The notes below the pieces were generated by a model, which was given only the letters and a program-made list of their open reading frames with translations, made no database searches and was not told where the DNA came from. Of a stretch of 64,000 bases of DNA, positions 46,741 through 57,816 are shown piece after piece. Made by a program: the position numbers and the translations under genes. Source of the stretch: Paraphysomonas bandaiensis (taxonomy: Eukaryota; Chrysophyceae); assembly GCA_965644295.1 (NCBI GenBank), contig CBFFRP010000139.1:1-64000 (forward strand), written 5' to 3'. Within the stretch, counting starts at the first letter, position 1. The number at the start of each line of letters is the position of its first letter.

Positions 46741-47712
46741 TCACAAAGTGTTGTTTGTAGTAGGTGACTCACATTGATTAAGCATATAATGGACTCTTTG
46801 TATGATTGTTGTCGATCCATTCATGGGATGAATGTTAAGTTTACGCCATTGGAAAGTTAGCACCTGCCACATACCATAACGTGATGGTATACCCCTGATG
46901 AGCATCTCTCATCAGTCATTCATTCACTAAATCTATGCCGAACTATTTCTCAGAACCTAAATAGTCACGACCTCATACACATTCCATATTATTCAGTTTC
47001 ACTACATATTCTTTTTTCTTTTCATATCATTAGAGTCTAGGTAGAGTTATATTTAACCACGGGTAGTATGGTATATGGTGGCTATGTCGTCCCACGTTCA
47101 ACATTTTGAAACCTGCAAAAATACGATTTTTAATATTTGGACAAAGGACGATACTCCTTATCCCCAGCAGGCTTTATTGTAGCTTATTGGGCTTTGGGCT
47201 TTGGGTTTTGGTCTGAGTCAGGTTCAACAGAACACTCACATTAGCGCCGGGCACTGGTCAATATAGTCATTCAACTCAATATTCGGTTTCAGCATAGACT
47301 ACTTTTAAGAGTCCCAGGATACATCCAGGATAAAAGAGGAAAATATATAAAAAGTCAAGCAAACACGTGGCTCACTCACCAGTAACTTCGAACCAACCAC
47401 AATCTTAGCCGTGGAAAGTTGATTATGAAGGTCGAAACATGAATCCATTTCATCTCTAGTCGTTGCTATTACTTTAAGCCAATTATATGTTGTGGGATGA
47501 TACTACCTACCATAAAGCCTTTCAAGAAGATCCTGATGTATTAGTGGCGAGTGAGAAAAATGAAGTGGTAGTAGTTTCGATTAGTAGGCTGTTGTTAACT
47601 TACCTAGTAATTAAGGTAGCACCATATCATCATACTATCTAATATGAGAGATATTATGTAGCTAGTCGTTGACGCTACCATTAATGGGCCGTTAATGATA
47701 ATTAATGGCGTT
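46741..47712. other. Gene-free gap before copia-2
   Basis: AT-rich 3' flank of QTRT2. I see no gene. Bases about 47678-47717 are the left part of a family B element (CCATTAATGGGCCGTTAATG, GGCGTTATAAT) into which copia-2 has inserted. Confidence 0.5.
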
Positions 47713-47717
47713 ATAAT

Positions 47718-48037
47718 TGTTGAGTTTTGCTGTTTGTGAGCAATTAAAAGCTGTAGTTTCCAAGATATTAGAATTATATCCGTTACTCAAAGAATACAGT
47801 AGTAGCTAGCTGTAGTATGAGAACCAATAATATGATAGCCATTGTAGTGATAAAACTGAAATATACTGACTGTACAAGATAGTGACGATGTAAGATCGTA
47901 CTAGAAATGGTTGGTGTAGTAGAGATAGAAAGAGTTGGTGAACGTCAATGAATGAAGTATGGTATCTCTTATAATTATATAATATTCCATATAAGTGTTA
48001 ACAAAGGTCTTATTACTAAAAATGTCTATTTCTAACA
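47718..48037 (+). repeat. Copia-2 5' LTR
   Basis: 320 bp. It contains the Gag start codon at 48022, 16 nt before the inner edge; a second in-frame ATG straddles the LTR/PBS junction at 48037-48039. Confidence 0.93.
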
Positions 48038-50340
48038 TGGTAGCAGACAGTAGTTCGGAGTGGAAACTTCTTCCTAAATTTGATCAGTTCGGTGTAGTGA
48101 ATTGGTCAAAGAATCTGAAAGTGTGGTTGATGAGGAAGAACAGGAACCATCTGGGTCTAGAGGACCGTCCAGTAAGACCAGCAAATAATGCGCCAGTGAC
48201 AGTCCGAAATAAGTACAAGGAGGATCTGGACAAGTGGCTGGAGAGGAAAGACACGTGCATCAGTTCGATATTTGAAGCTGTTCAACCAGTCGCTGAAGCC
48301 CTTGAGATCGTGGATCAGTACTTCCGGGAAAAGGATATGCTCCCGCAGGACCATCCTGATAAAGAGCAGTTAGCGAGTGAACTCATCTCTAGGTTAATTG
48401 TTCGGTTTCGAGGGGAAATCCAATATGAATTAGTTGAATTGAATAAGAAGTTTGCAGGATTCAAAATTCTACCGGGGGAACTCGTGTGCGCAAAATCAAA
48501 GATGACAAGGAAATCATTCACCGCAAAGAGAGATGACGAACTGCAAGCTACAGAGTTCCTTGAGAAGGTTTCTGTGGACATTGCTGTATATTTCAATTGC
48601 CCATCCAGACAAGGATACAAATATGTTCTGACATTATCAGATATAGCCACCAAGGAGTTTTGGGAATATCCGTTGGAGACACGGTCTGCGAATGAGGTGT
48701 TGAGTTGCGTGAAGGACTGGGTTGAGCGTAAACTCCCTACATATCCCGGTTCACACCGGTTGATACAGTACCATTCGGATGGGGGGGCTGAGTTGATCGA
48801 CAAGTCCATTCAGCAATACTTAATGAGCAAGTTTGGAACTAGCATCACTTGGAGCTCCACAGACAGCCCTGAGATGAATGGTGTATCTGAGCGTAGGAAT
48901 CGAACATTGGGAGAAATGACTCTGGCTCTGTTAATGGACTCAGGATTACCCGTAATTTTTTGGTGGGATGCTTATGTATATGCATGCATGATAGTTCGAC
49001 GAATGCCTACACGTACATATCGAGGTTGGATGTCTCCAATGGAATGCGTCCCAGGAGGTTCAGTCCCTGACTTATCGAGATTTCGACGCTGGGGGTGCAA
49101 GGCTTATGTGCTTATTCCCAAAGGTGATCGTCGAAAGGACTGGCAGGAGAAGTCGCAGACTGGGTATTTCATAGGTCTATCCAATACGAAAAAGGGATCC
49201 CGTGTGTGGCTTGGTGACAAAGAAGTCGTATCAGTACATGTTCTGTATGATGAAAGTATACCTCCAAGAGATAAGGAGTACTATGCAGAGCTTGAAGAGG
49301 CCTTAGTCAAAACTGACCCATTAGATCGATCAGTTGAAGAGTTTAAACATCTGATTGGTTCGTATCATGTGGACGACGGGTTTCTCTTTAAGACTACGAG
49401 AGTTGTGGTGCGAAAAGGACTAATTGTGGCGTTTAGGGCGCTAGTAACTGCTGGGAAAGAGCAGATAGAAGAAAAAGTCCCTATTCACGTACGTGATATT
49501 GCCGAGTTGACTGGTGACTATAACCGCAGGCTGTACTCAAAACCTCGTTCTTGTGACGACAAGAGAGGTGGATCGTCATCTACGCCGGCTTCGGGTGACA
49601 CGCCCAATAAGTCTACGGCGGATGAGATTCCAGGGAAGAGAATGTCCCTTCGTACTTTGCCGGAGAGTAGTGCGGGTGCTGTACCGAGTGGGGTCAGCGC
49701 GAATCGTGTCTTTGAGAATGTACCTTCTTGTGTGCCAAGTGAGAATAGTGGTACTGTACATGCTGAGTCAAGGGAGACCAGTGGTAAACGTACGCGAATC
49801 CGAAGGGTGTTGACTAATGTGTCCACCCTGGGTGAGGTAAACCTTCTCCATGATGAGGAGATTGTTAACTTGTGTGATGAGAGTGATTGCGCACTTATGT
49901 CTAACTCGTCTACTTATAGAGAGCCTGAGACGTATGAAGAGTCATTGACATGTCCTGAAGCTTCAAATTGGAAGGAAGCTAGACGATTAGAACGGAATGC
50001 ATTATTCAAGCGGGAAGTGTTTAATGTCGTTGAGACGCCACCTGGTGTTAGACCTCTAAAGTCCAGATATGTGTTCAAACGAAAATACAATAAAGATGGA
50101 TCAATAAAAAAGCATAAAGCTCGTCTGGTCGCTCTGGGATATGGTCAAAGGACAGTATGCACATCCATCAACTTGACGTGTCGAATGCATTCTGTTATGC
50201 TAAAATCGAAGGAGACGTGTACATGGACCCTCCTCCCGATTTTCAGTTGCCACCAGGACACTGTTTCAAACTATATCGCTCACTATATGGCCTTCGGAGT
50301 TCTCCACGTTCATGGTGGAAGACCATACATGGATTTATAA
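48022..50340 (+). pseudogene. Copia-2 Gag-integrase fragment, deleted and frameshifted
   Basis: From the ATG at 48022 the frame runs through Gag (WKLLPKFDQFGVVNWSKNL), then jumps at about 48480 straight into the end of the integrase zinc finger (VCAKSKMTRKSF). Compared with copia-1, roughly 430 codons are missing in frame: late Gag with the zinc knuckles, the protease and most of the HHCC finger. The integrase core is present (Asp in SVDIAVYFN, Asp in YHSDGGAE, Glu in NGVSERRNR). The frame ends shortly after KARLVALGYGQ, where a second deletion of about 30 codons removes part of the RT fingers and shifts the frame. Confidence 0.9.
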
Positions 50341-51467
50341 AGTCTTTGGGATTCAAACCCTGCATTTTAGAACCATGTCTATATTATATGATGTACAAAG
50401 GTCATCGTGTGTACTTAACCATATACGTTGATGATATAGTAATCGCTTGTGCGGATCTGACTATTTTGACAGAAATCAAGAAACGGTTTTGTGAAAGATT
50501 TGACATGTCAGACATGGGAGAATTAGAGCATTTTCTCAACGTTCGAGTTACAAGGACCAAGAATTATATTCAACTTGACCAATCGACATACGCTGAAAAA
50601 ATTCTCACCAAATATGCAGCATTCCTTGGACCTTCAAACAAAGTTCGCAAATCCCCACTACCTGTAGATGCCATGGACAGGATTAATTGCACTGATAGTG
50701 AGAACTCATCTCAGGAGGAAGAGGGAGTCGACAATTATCCCTATCGTAGCTTACTAGGTGCCATGCTATATCTATCAATGAATACGCGTCCAGATATTGC
50801 GTATGCTGTTGGCCTATTGTCACGATATGCTTCGAAACCAACAAAGGCTACATGCAAGTTGATGACTTATTTGTTACAATACATCAGGGGTACTGTGCGG
50901 AAAGGTATTCGGTTCAGTGGTAAGAGCTTTGACATGCATATTTTCACAGACGCTGACTGGGCAGGCGATACTGTGTCACGAAGGTCGACAACTGGATACA
51001 TTGTGTTTGCAGCAGGTGGACCACTCACCTGGCAATCAATCTTACAAGTTACTGTGTCTACGTCTTCAATGCAGAGTGAGTACCAAGCTATGTACGCTGG
51101 CATGCAAGAACTGGTGTGGCTTCGGGGGGTGTTGGCCGAATTGGGACTTCGACTGTACGAACCCACTCCATTTTTTTTAGATAGCCAGAGTGCTCGTGAT
51201 CTAGCATTAAATCCAGTGTTCCACAAAAGATCAAAACACATTGAAATCAAATACCACTGGGTGCGTGAACATGTAGATCCAGAAGGACGTTTTAACACTG
51301 CGATATTGTATCACGTTGGAACTGATAACCAGACTGCAGACATATTTACGAAATCTTTGTGTGGCGTTATATACGAGAAGCATAGAAAGAGATGTCTAGG
51401 AGAAGATCAGAAGTCATCTGTGGATGTCATCAGAGAGAATTCATACAAACGAAACAGAGGCTCATAA
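50157..51467 (+). pseudogene. Copia-2 reverse transcriptase-RNase H fragment
   Basis: 436 codons in the shifted frame. It holds the RT palm (QLDVSNAFCYA, YVDDIVIACAD) and a complete-looking RNase H (FTDADWAGD, SSMQSEYQAM, KHIEIKYHW). It cannot be translated together with the upstream fragment without a frameshift. Confidence 0.9.
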
Positions 51468-51594
51468 ACGTGTTGTCTACGGAGAGGCTAGCTGAAACGT
51501 CGGAGCCATACGTCCACCGGTTTGTCCTATACGGTTTCGGTGGTTGCGTATCCGTCAGTTATGCCATGTGTTACAGCTTTGAATTGAGAGGGAG

Positions 51595-51914
51595 TGTTGA
51601 GTTTTGCTGTTTGTGAGCAATTAAAAGCTGTAGTTTCCAAGATATTAGAATTATATCCGTTACTCAAAGAATACAGTAGTAGCTAGCTGTAGTATGAGAA
51701 CCAATAATATGATAGCCATTGTAGTGATAAAACTGAAATATACTGACTGTACAAGATAGTGACGATGTAAGATCGTACTAGAAATGGTTGGTGTAGTAGA
51801 GATAGAAAGAGTTGGTGAACGTCAATGAATGAAGTATGGTATCTCTTATAATTATATAATATTCCATATAAGTGTTAACAAAGGTCTTATTACTAAAAAT
51901 GTCTATTTCTAACA
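51595..51914 (+). repeat. Copia-2 3' LTR
   Basis: 320 bp, identical by eye to the 5' LTR; bounded by the polypurine tract on the left and the ATAAT duplication on the right. Confidence 0.93.
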
Positions 51915-52247
51915 ATAATTGCAGGGAACTGGGGAGCTGGGCACCCATTCGTCACAAATAGGCCAATGGGCCATTCACGGTTACCAGTTACTGGGCCGTG
52001 AATATGTGTAGACATATTTACATTATATGTCATTTAGTGTTTACTTTAAAAAGATTTTATGATTTTAAATATATCGCGTTTTCTGAAAGAGTTAAAACGT
52101 ATTATGTAACGATAGCGGGATTAGATCACACACTGAAACTATAACTATGCCAACAAACTTCCAATGAACAATCTACATTAATATATTTTTATTTTACGTA
52201 AGGCTGCACTATTAATTCACTTAATCAGCTACACTCAAAGTATACAG

Positions 52248-53066
52248 TCAAGAAATACCTACTTTATTGCTACAGTAGGCAATGTGTTCCTTAATATTTT
52301 TGGCATTCCACATGTCTTCATGAAGGCAGTCTTCGAGTTCAAAAGGACCATGCTTCAAGCGTTCTAGAGCCGTCATATGAGCACATGATGAGCAAGCTTC
52401 AGCAATATCAGATATGAGGGCGCGAATGTAAACCCCTCCACCACATTCCACACGAATTCCGAATTTTGGTAATTGAACACTGTTATCCAACACAATGTTA
52501 TCAACAGTGACAGGTCGGGGCTCACGGGGTACTACAACTCCACTTCTCGCCAAGTCATACATTCTTACGCCATCTTTCTTCAAAGCTGAATACATTGGAG
52601 GACGCTGTAGAATATTACCGCAAAATGAGGATAGTGTGCCCTGAAGCATGCTCATATCTACATGGCTACAGTCCATGGTAGATACTGTTGTGCCCTCCGA
52701 ATCTAGGGTATCAGTAGAAGTACCAAGTTGTCCAATGCCATAATACACTTTAGTTCCTAACAAGTACTCCTGCATTAGCTTTGTTCCTCCTCCAACCCCA
52801 AGGACAAGAACACCCCGTGCTAGTGGGTCTAGTGTTCCTCCATGACCGACTTTAATTTTTCGTTTCTTTTTATTCGTACCAGCTGGACTGCCGTCTCTCT
52901 CTAATATACTACGTATTTTTTGAACAACATCACTTGATGTCCAACCCTGTGGTTTGTATACTGCCATTAACCCACTACAGTCGTCCGCTTTGCTACTATA
53001 ATATAAACGCCATGGTTCTCTACGAAACATGTGATTTCTGATCCCCCTGGAGACAATTGTTTTCAT
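52248..53066 (-). CDS. TruB-family tRNA pseudouridine synthase, probably organellar
   Basis: The ATG at 53066 gives 272 residues; the open frame begins slightly upstream at a TTG. The TruB signature is complete: GLMAVYKPQGWTSSDVV, then GHGGTLDPLARGVLVLGVG with the catalytic Asp at about residue 80, KVYYGIGQLGTSTDTLDSEG, RPPMYSALKKDGVRMYDLAR, and GGGVYIRALISDIA. It isomerises uridine to pseudouridine, usually position 55 of the tRNA T-loop. The Arg-rich N-terminal 27 residues without acidic residues look like an organelle-targeting presequence. No PUA domain follows, as in many short eukaryotic TruB proteins. It is head-to-head with the Iwr1-like gene. Confidence 0.94.
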   Translation of the reverse strand: MKTIVSRGIRNHMFRREPWRLYYSSKADDCSGLMAVYKPQGWTSSDVVQKIRSILERDGSPAGTNKKKRKIKVGHGGTLDPLARGVLVLGVGGGTKLMQEYLLGTKVYYGIGQLGTSTDTLDSEGTTVSTMDCSHVDMSMLQGTLSSFCGNILQRPPMYSALKKDGVRMYDLARSGVVVPREPRPVTVDNIVLDNSVQLPKFGIRVECGGGVYIRALISDIAEACSSCAHMTALERLKHGPFELEDCLHEDMWNAKNIKEHIAYCSNKVGIS

Positions 53067-53638
53067 CTCAACCAATCACTACAACTATCGGGCTAATTAT
53101 AATACGTGGTCAGATCAATCCATCGGATGCCGCACATGTCAAACACTTCATCGATGGTATACTATTAGGAGCATACTCGATTGTGATGCTCTGTGTTGTA
53201 CTCCCTAAAAGTGTCGTAGTGTCGTAGTGCAGTATCTATAGTATGGAAATATTGAAATCCCCTCTTTTTTTGTGAAAACTGCCATTATTCTCAGCACAGT
53301 GTCCGCATTTTCGCGATTTTTCGCCCTTTGTTTACAAAACAGGGATTTATAGATTTCTGAGTTACATGAATATCGTGGTAATTTCCAGAATCTGCATCCA
53401 TGTGTTGGAACTCTCCTTGTAGGAAATTCGCAGTAGGAGTTAGTACTGTACGAGACTCTGGGAAATGCTGAGGGATCTGTTGGTTGGGGACAATCAGAGT
53501 AATGCTCGACGAAGAGTAAAATATATTTAGCATCAAGACTAAACTCTGTTTGTGATCACTCGTTCATCGATTGAATACGTGAATTTGCAACAGATAAAAA
53601 GGATCGATAGATTAAATCTTGTTGTGACTGTCTATAAC
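53067..53638. promoter_or_regulatory. Divergent intergenic region, TruB/Iwr1-like
   Basis: A 572-bp gap between outward-facing starts. No repeat-family member was seen. The Iwr1-like frame stays open back to 53552 but without an ATG. Confidence 0.35.
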
Positions 53639-55123
53639 ATGAACGCCACTGAAACAAATGCTATGTCTGCACACCCTTTGCTAGTTCGTGTCAAACGAAA
53701 GCGCTCCACAGAGGGTAGCGAGTCCTTACTCATCACTGAAGGGGAGTACTCAAAAAAAATGAAAATGTCTACCCTTGCAAAGCGCCTTGCTGAGCTTGAT
53801 GCAAGTGGAGAGCAGACAAAGGCCGACAATAGGAAAATCATGCTGCAAAGAGTTGAAACTGTGGATGCCTCGGATCCGGGAATTAAAAACATCCAACACA
53901 GTAATCAATCTCTTCTGAAGCGGCCACGTGGCTGTGTTAGCGCTGGGCACGGTGCACAATACATGTACACCATGTGTTCCACAAGTAACAGCCACGATTC
54001 CACAACTGGGTATGTTATAGTTGACTTGGCCCATGTGCCGATCCAACAACAACACGATTCAAATGAATGTAGAGATGCAACTAGACTAAGGAAAAAGGTG
54101 TTGGACCCGGCAACAAGAGCGCTAGACAAGGCTATTGAGACTGCTATACGCACTGGACAGGTCGATGGTATTCGTGATGCTGTCGAGCAGGGTGCAGGGG
54201 TTAATTACCAGAGGGACGAGGATGGAATGAGCGCTCTAATGGCGGCTGTTATATCAGTAAACATGAAGCTTGTTTCCTATTTACTAAACAGAGGAGCCAG
54301 TGTTCTCCTTCGGAACGCCGATACGAAGACAGCGATCGATTTTGCAGAGTATGCCCATTCGGACGGAGCGGGCGCCGAAGTTACACAGATTTCACTTTTG
54401 CTTCGGTATGCGCTATCGGAACAGTTAGCAGCTACAGAGTCTCCTACGCCTATATCTGGAGACGAAGATATGAAAGAGGACGAATATGTGTATGATGTAT
54501 ATCGTATGACTGACGATGTGTATGATAAGGAAGTCGGATCTGCTCCTGAGGTTGCCGTTCCGGGATTAAGAGTTACTGCTGAAGGAGTGCGTATCGATGA
54601 GCATTTCTGTTATGATTCTGACTGGTCAGACCTTGCGGATGATGAGGACCCCGATTCCAACGACGAGAACTTCATTGGCAACGATTACCCGGAGGAGGAG
54701 GAGGAAAATGAGGGGCTCTATGCACACAGATCTGAGAGCTCAGATGATGATGATGGCTCTAGTATAGGTGGAGAAAACGCACCTCGGTTTGAACGCAGTG
54801 GGGTAGGGAGAGTACTGAAACCATTTCTGTTGAACGGCGATGGTGTGAATGGAGGCCCTGTCACAGCAGAAGGTATACGTGACCTGTGGTCTCTTAGAGA
54901 TACTGGGGATATGAGCAACGATCTGGAGCAACGACGCCTGGAAGATATGGCGTTTCGTACAGGAATGAGCGTTGGTGCTGCTACGCGTGAGTTTTATAGT
55001 GACGGTATGCCGAAGTATGGCAGGGACCTGAGCGATGACGACGCGAATTGGGATGTCGATATGAGTGAATTTCGAGATGGGTACTATAATGACTTCGCTT
55101 ATGATTCTGAGCTGGATGATTGA
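53639..55123 (+). CDS. Iwr1-like (RNA polymerase II nuclear-import factor) protein with inserted ankyrin repeats
   Basis: One uninterrupted frame, 494 residues from the ATG at 53639. The N-terminus HPLLVRVKRKRSTEGSESLL (12-31) matches the conserved start of Iwr1/SLC7A6OS proteins. The conserved Iwr1 core comes much later: EYVYDVYRMTDDVYD (282-296) and CYDSDWSDLADDEDPDSNDE (324-343), followed by IGNDYPEEEEEN. Between them, about residues 161-262, lie two or three ankyrin-like repeats (AIETAIRTGQVDGIRDAVEQ, DGMSALMAAVISVNMKLVSY). The C-terminus is acidic and Asp/Ser-rich. Iwr1 escorts assembled RNA polymerase II into the nucleus. An ankyrin module inside it is unusual to my knowledge. Confidence 0.78.
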   Translation: MNATETNAMSAHPLLVRVKRKRSTEGSESLLITEGEYSKKMKMSTLAKRLAELDASGEQTKADNRKIMLQRVETVDASDPGIKNIQHSNQSLLKRPRGCVSAGHGAQYMYTMCSTSNSHDSTTGYVIVDLAHVPIQQQHDSNECRDATRLRKKVLDPATRALDKAIETAIRTGQVDGIRDAVEQGAGVNYQRDEDGMSALMAAVISVNMKLVSYLLNRGASVLLRNADTKTAIDFAEYAHSDGAGAEVTQISLLLRYALSEQLAATESPTPISGDEDMKEDEYVYDVYRMTDDVYDKEVGSAPEVAVPGLRVTAEGVRIDEHFCYDSDWSDLADDEDPDSNDENFIGNDYPEEEEENEGLYAHRSESSDDDDGSSIGGENAPRFERSGVGRVLKPFLLNGDGVNGGPVTAEGIRDLWSLRDTGDMSNDLEQRRLEDMAFRTGMSVGAATREFYSDGMPKYGRDLSDDDANWDVDMSEFRDGYYNDFAYDSELDD

Positions 55124-55604
55124 TAATGTTATCTTATTTAAGCCATGTTTTCGTTTACTGTTCATTGATTATATTTACAACTAACTCAGTACTGATTGAC
55201 ATATATGCTTCAACGGTACGATGTTTTTGTAGTCAACAATGTTTCAAAAGTAGTGCATCTACGGTAATGACATACATCTATACTACAACCTCCAATAGCG
55301 TATATATTAATTGTTAACTATCTTATCATTGTAAATTGTAACAGATGCATTCTTTCTCTTCCTTTTTAAGGATGGAGGGCTATGAGGTGCCAAATTGACC
55401 TGGCGTATAACATATAACATATAGCCCTGACATAAAACATACATGTTAGTTGTACACATACTAATTGACCGGCGGGCTGATAGATTCTCTGTGCTCGTCA
55501 TAAACTTTGAGAGAGATACGTGTGTGTCATTTAAGATCTAATATTTCAATCATCCTCATAGTGTTATACTGTACTAATGCGTAGAAGCAATACAACCCAA
55601 ATAC
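55124..55604. other. 3' flank of the Iwr1-like gene
   Basis: AT-rich sequence with no gene or repeat I recognise. Confidence 0.35.
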
Positions 55605-56805
55605 AAATAAGTTATAGTATTGCAGTGTATCGAATTTTTTGTCTACATAATATTGTGATAGTAGTATACTACATGAGTAATAAGCTGTTCTAAACTGTCA
55701 TGTTAATTGCAGGGCTGCTTACCTAATTGAATTGCAATTAAATTGCATGGAATATACGTAGTGATTGCAATTAAACTGCTCGCTGGAAGTTTGCAATTAA
55801 TTGGCAAGGTCTTTATTATATATAATATATAGTATAATGACATAATATTAGCATTATAAGTTGGAAAAAATCAAGGACGATGGCCATTGGCCACTTATTA
55901 CTTATTGCCCTCAATGGTCATCACCCTTAATGGTTATTATAATGGCTATTAATATGGTGGGAAGGTTGGCCTCTCATTTTAAACTTCTTTACATTTTGAG
56001 AGGTACTGTTTCTTCGTACGGTCGATTGAGCTGCAAGGCTAAGATCAGGTCGATCCATAGCATGCGTAACAATTCTTACTGATCTACTGATCCTGCCTTA
56101 CAGGATACTGCAGGATTGAAGTTCACTACGAACTGGACGTGCAGCGGTAAGTACATAATGGTATTATCATGTGAAGCAAAAATCTACATGAGGGACCTGC
56201 GCAATTCCATGCACCTCATCGATTGGCGATTAGAGACCCTTATGTTCTTATGCTTTAATAGACTTCTGTGGAATGCAAGTACAGTTGAAGATGCTATTCG
56301 CTATTCGTGCTTGTGGTGTAACTAATTAAATTGCAATTAATTGTTACGCATGCTATGGATCGACCTGATCTTAGCCTTGCAGCTCAATCGACCGTACGAA
56401 GAAACAGTACCTCTCAAAATGTAAAGAAGTTTAAAATGAGAGGCCAACCTTCCCACCATATTAATAGCCATTATAATAACCATTAAGGGTGATGACCATT
56501 GAGGGCAATAAGTGATAAGTGGCCAATGGCCATCGTCCTTGATTTTTTCCAACTTATAATGCTAATATTATGTCATTATACTATATATTATATATAATAA
56601 AGACCTTGTCAATTAATTGCAAACTTCCAGCGAGCAGTTTAATTGCAATCACTACGTATATTCCATGCAATTTAATTGCAATTCAATTAGGTAAGCAGCC
56701 CTGCAATTAACATGATAGTTTAGAACAGCTTATTACTCATGTAGTATACTACTATCACAATATTATGTAGACAAAAAATTCGATACACTACAATACTACT
56801 TGTTT
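55605..56805. repeat. Long near-perfect foldback repeat
   Basis: The left arm 55605-56074 and right arm 56339-56805 are inverted copies of each other with only a handful of mismatches (for example near 55622, 55700, 55803 and 55893), roughly 99% identical by eye. The 264-bp spacer is 56075-56338. The arms contain several TTAATTGCAATT-type boxes and a CCCTTAATGGTTATTATAATGGC block. Mirror-image open frames in the two arms are artefacts of the symmetry. No transposase or clear target duplication was found. It lies tail-to-tail between the Iwr1-like and ankyrin/F-box genes, ending 28 bp from the latter's stop codon. Confidence 0.9.
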
Positions 56806-56832
56806 AAGTACAGCTCTACGCTAAACGTAAAT

Positions 56833-57816
56833 TTATTCTTTGCTCTTCTTTCCTTTCCGTATTTTAGATTTTGGTCTAAACGAAGCAGTCGCCATTGGTG
56901 CAAAGCCAAGCGATCCTTGTAATGCGTACTCCCACCGGCGGTTTCCAAGTCGTACCCATACCTCACTACTCTCGGACGCACGGTGCCATTTTCCTGCGAC
57001 ACATGCCGCACGTCCTATGTCTTTCGCACGCAAGTAGGAGTAAATGTTTTGAATAATCACATGAGTAATCCGCATACTAGCCGGTGCAGATTCAGTGGAG
57101 GATACCACTGGAATCGATGAACCAAACATAGCTAATGTCCGAGGATCCTCCGCCCGATCGATGGCTTTGTCGCCCTCAGTATCTGTGATATCGGGATCTG
57201 CTCCTCTCTGCAATAGCAATCTCACCAACGCTGGCATGCCTTTCATGGCTGCGTAAAAAAGTGCAGTTTCACCGTACTTATTCTGGGCATCAATATCTGC
57301 CCCGCAGTCTATGAGCTGTTCTACAATTATCAAGTGGCCCATATAGGCAGCCAGATGTAGGGCAGTTTCGCCTGAATCATTGCGAGCATTGATGGGAACA
57401 GAAGCTTTAAGTATAACAAGTACCGCATCCACACGCCCTCGGTTAGATGCGTGATGAAGAGGGGTGAACCCATCCAAACCCCGACAGTGTGATATTGATA
57501 CACCACTATCTATTGCTTTCTGTAGGCCTTTAGCATTTCCCTTCTCCGAAAGCAATATAATTTCATTTGTAACCTTACTTTCATCACCAGACATAATACG
57601 AAGTAAGGAATCATTAGCGAGTTCATATTCAAGCGTTGTAGAAGGATCCCGCAATAAATTAGGTCCTGAAATATCACCACTTCCCAATCGACTTAATGAC
57701 CTCGAAGAAGACGCAGTGCCAGGTCTACTCAAGTTTACATAAGAGTTAGAACTGCTGGGCCTAGTCACACCTGCAGTGCTGGGTCTATGTACTGTGTTAC
57801 TAGCACTCATATTCAT
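56833..57816 (-). CDS. Ankyrin-repeat and F-box-like protein
   Basis: A single frame of 327 residues. The N-terminal 60 residues are Ser/Thr/Pro-rich and likely disordered. Four ankyrin repeats follow (about 90-235), with clear cores DGFTPLHHASNRGRVDAVLV, SGETALHLAAYMGHLIIVEQ and YGETALFYAAMKGMPALVRL. A C-terminal F-box-like helix set (VIIQNIYSYLRAKDIGRAAC, then SSEVWVRLGNRRWEYA) ends in a basic KIRKGKKSKE tail. F-box plus ankyrin suggests an adaptor of an SCF ubiquitin ligase. The F-box call is an inference from pattern. It is head-to-head with the SF-assemblin gene. Confidence 0.85.
   Translation of the reverse strand: MNMSASNTVHRPSTAGVTRPSSSNSYVNLSRPGTASSSRSLSRLGSGDISGPNLLRDPSTTLEYELANDSLLRIMSGDESKVTNEIILLSEKGNAKGLQKAIDSGVSISHCRGLDGFTPLHHASNRGRVDAVLVILKASVPINARNDSGETALHLAAYMGHLIIVEQLIDCGADIDAQNKYGETALFYAAMKGMPALVRLLLQRGADPDITDTEGDKAIDRAEDPRTLAMFGSSIPVVSSTESAPASMRITHVIIQNIYSYLRAKDIGRAACVAGKWHRASESSEVWVRLGNRRWEYALQGSLGFAPMATASFRPKSKIRKGKKSKE

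Larger units (their letters stand above)
47718..51914 (+). mobile_element. Copia-2: Ty1/copia element with internal deletions and matching LTRs
   Basis: LTRs of 320 bp at 47718-48037 and 51595-51914 (TGTTGAG...CTAACA) look identical by eye. The target duplication is ATAAT (47713-47717 and 51915-51919). The PBS TGGTAGCAGA follows the 5' LTR, complementary to initiator Met tRNA over about ten bases. A purine tract GAGAGGGAG abuts the 3' LTR. The LTR sequence is unrelated at sight to that of copia-1, so this is a different lineage. The coding region is damaged (see the two fragments). Confidence 0.94.
47678..52010. mobile_element. Family B MITE split by copia-2
   Basis: The left part is 47678-47717 and the right part 51915 to about 52010 (ATAATTGCAGGG, then GGGCCATTCACGGTTACCAG, TTACTGGGCCGTG). 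Excising copia-2 and one ATAAT rejoins a sequence resembling family B around its ATTATAATTGCCGGG box. The element is older and more diverged than the copy at 31705. Confidence 0.7.

Noticed and set aside
55861-56552. Two matching roughly 71-codon proteins on opposite strands
   Set aside because: They are the same sequence read from the two arms of the foldback repeat; symmetry, not two genes.
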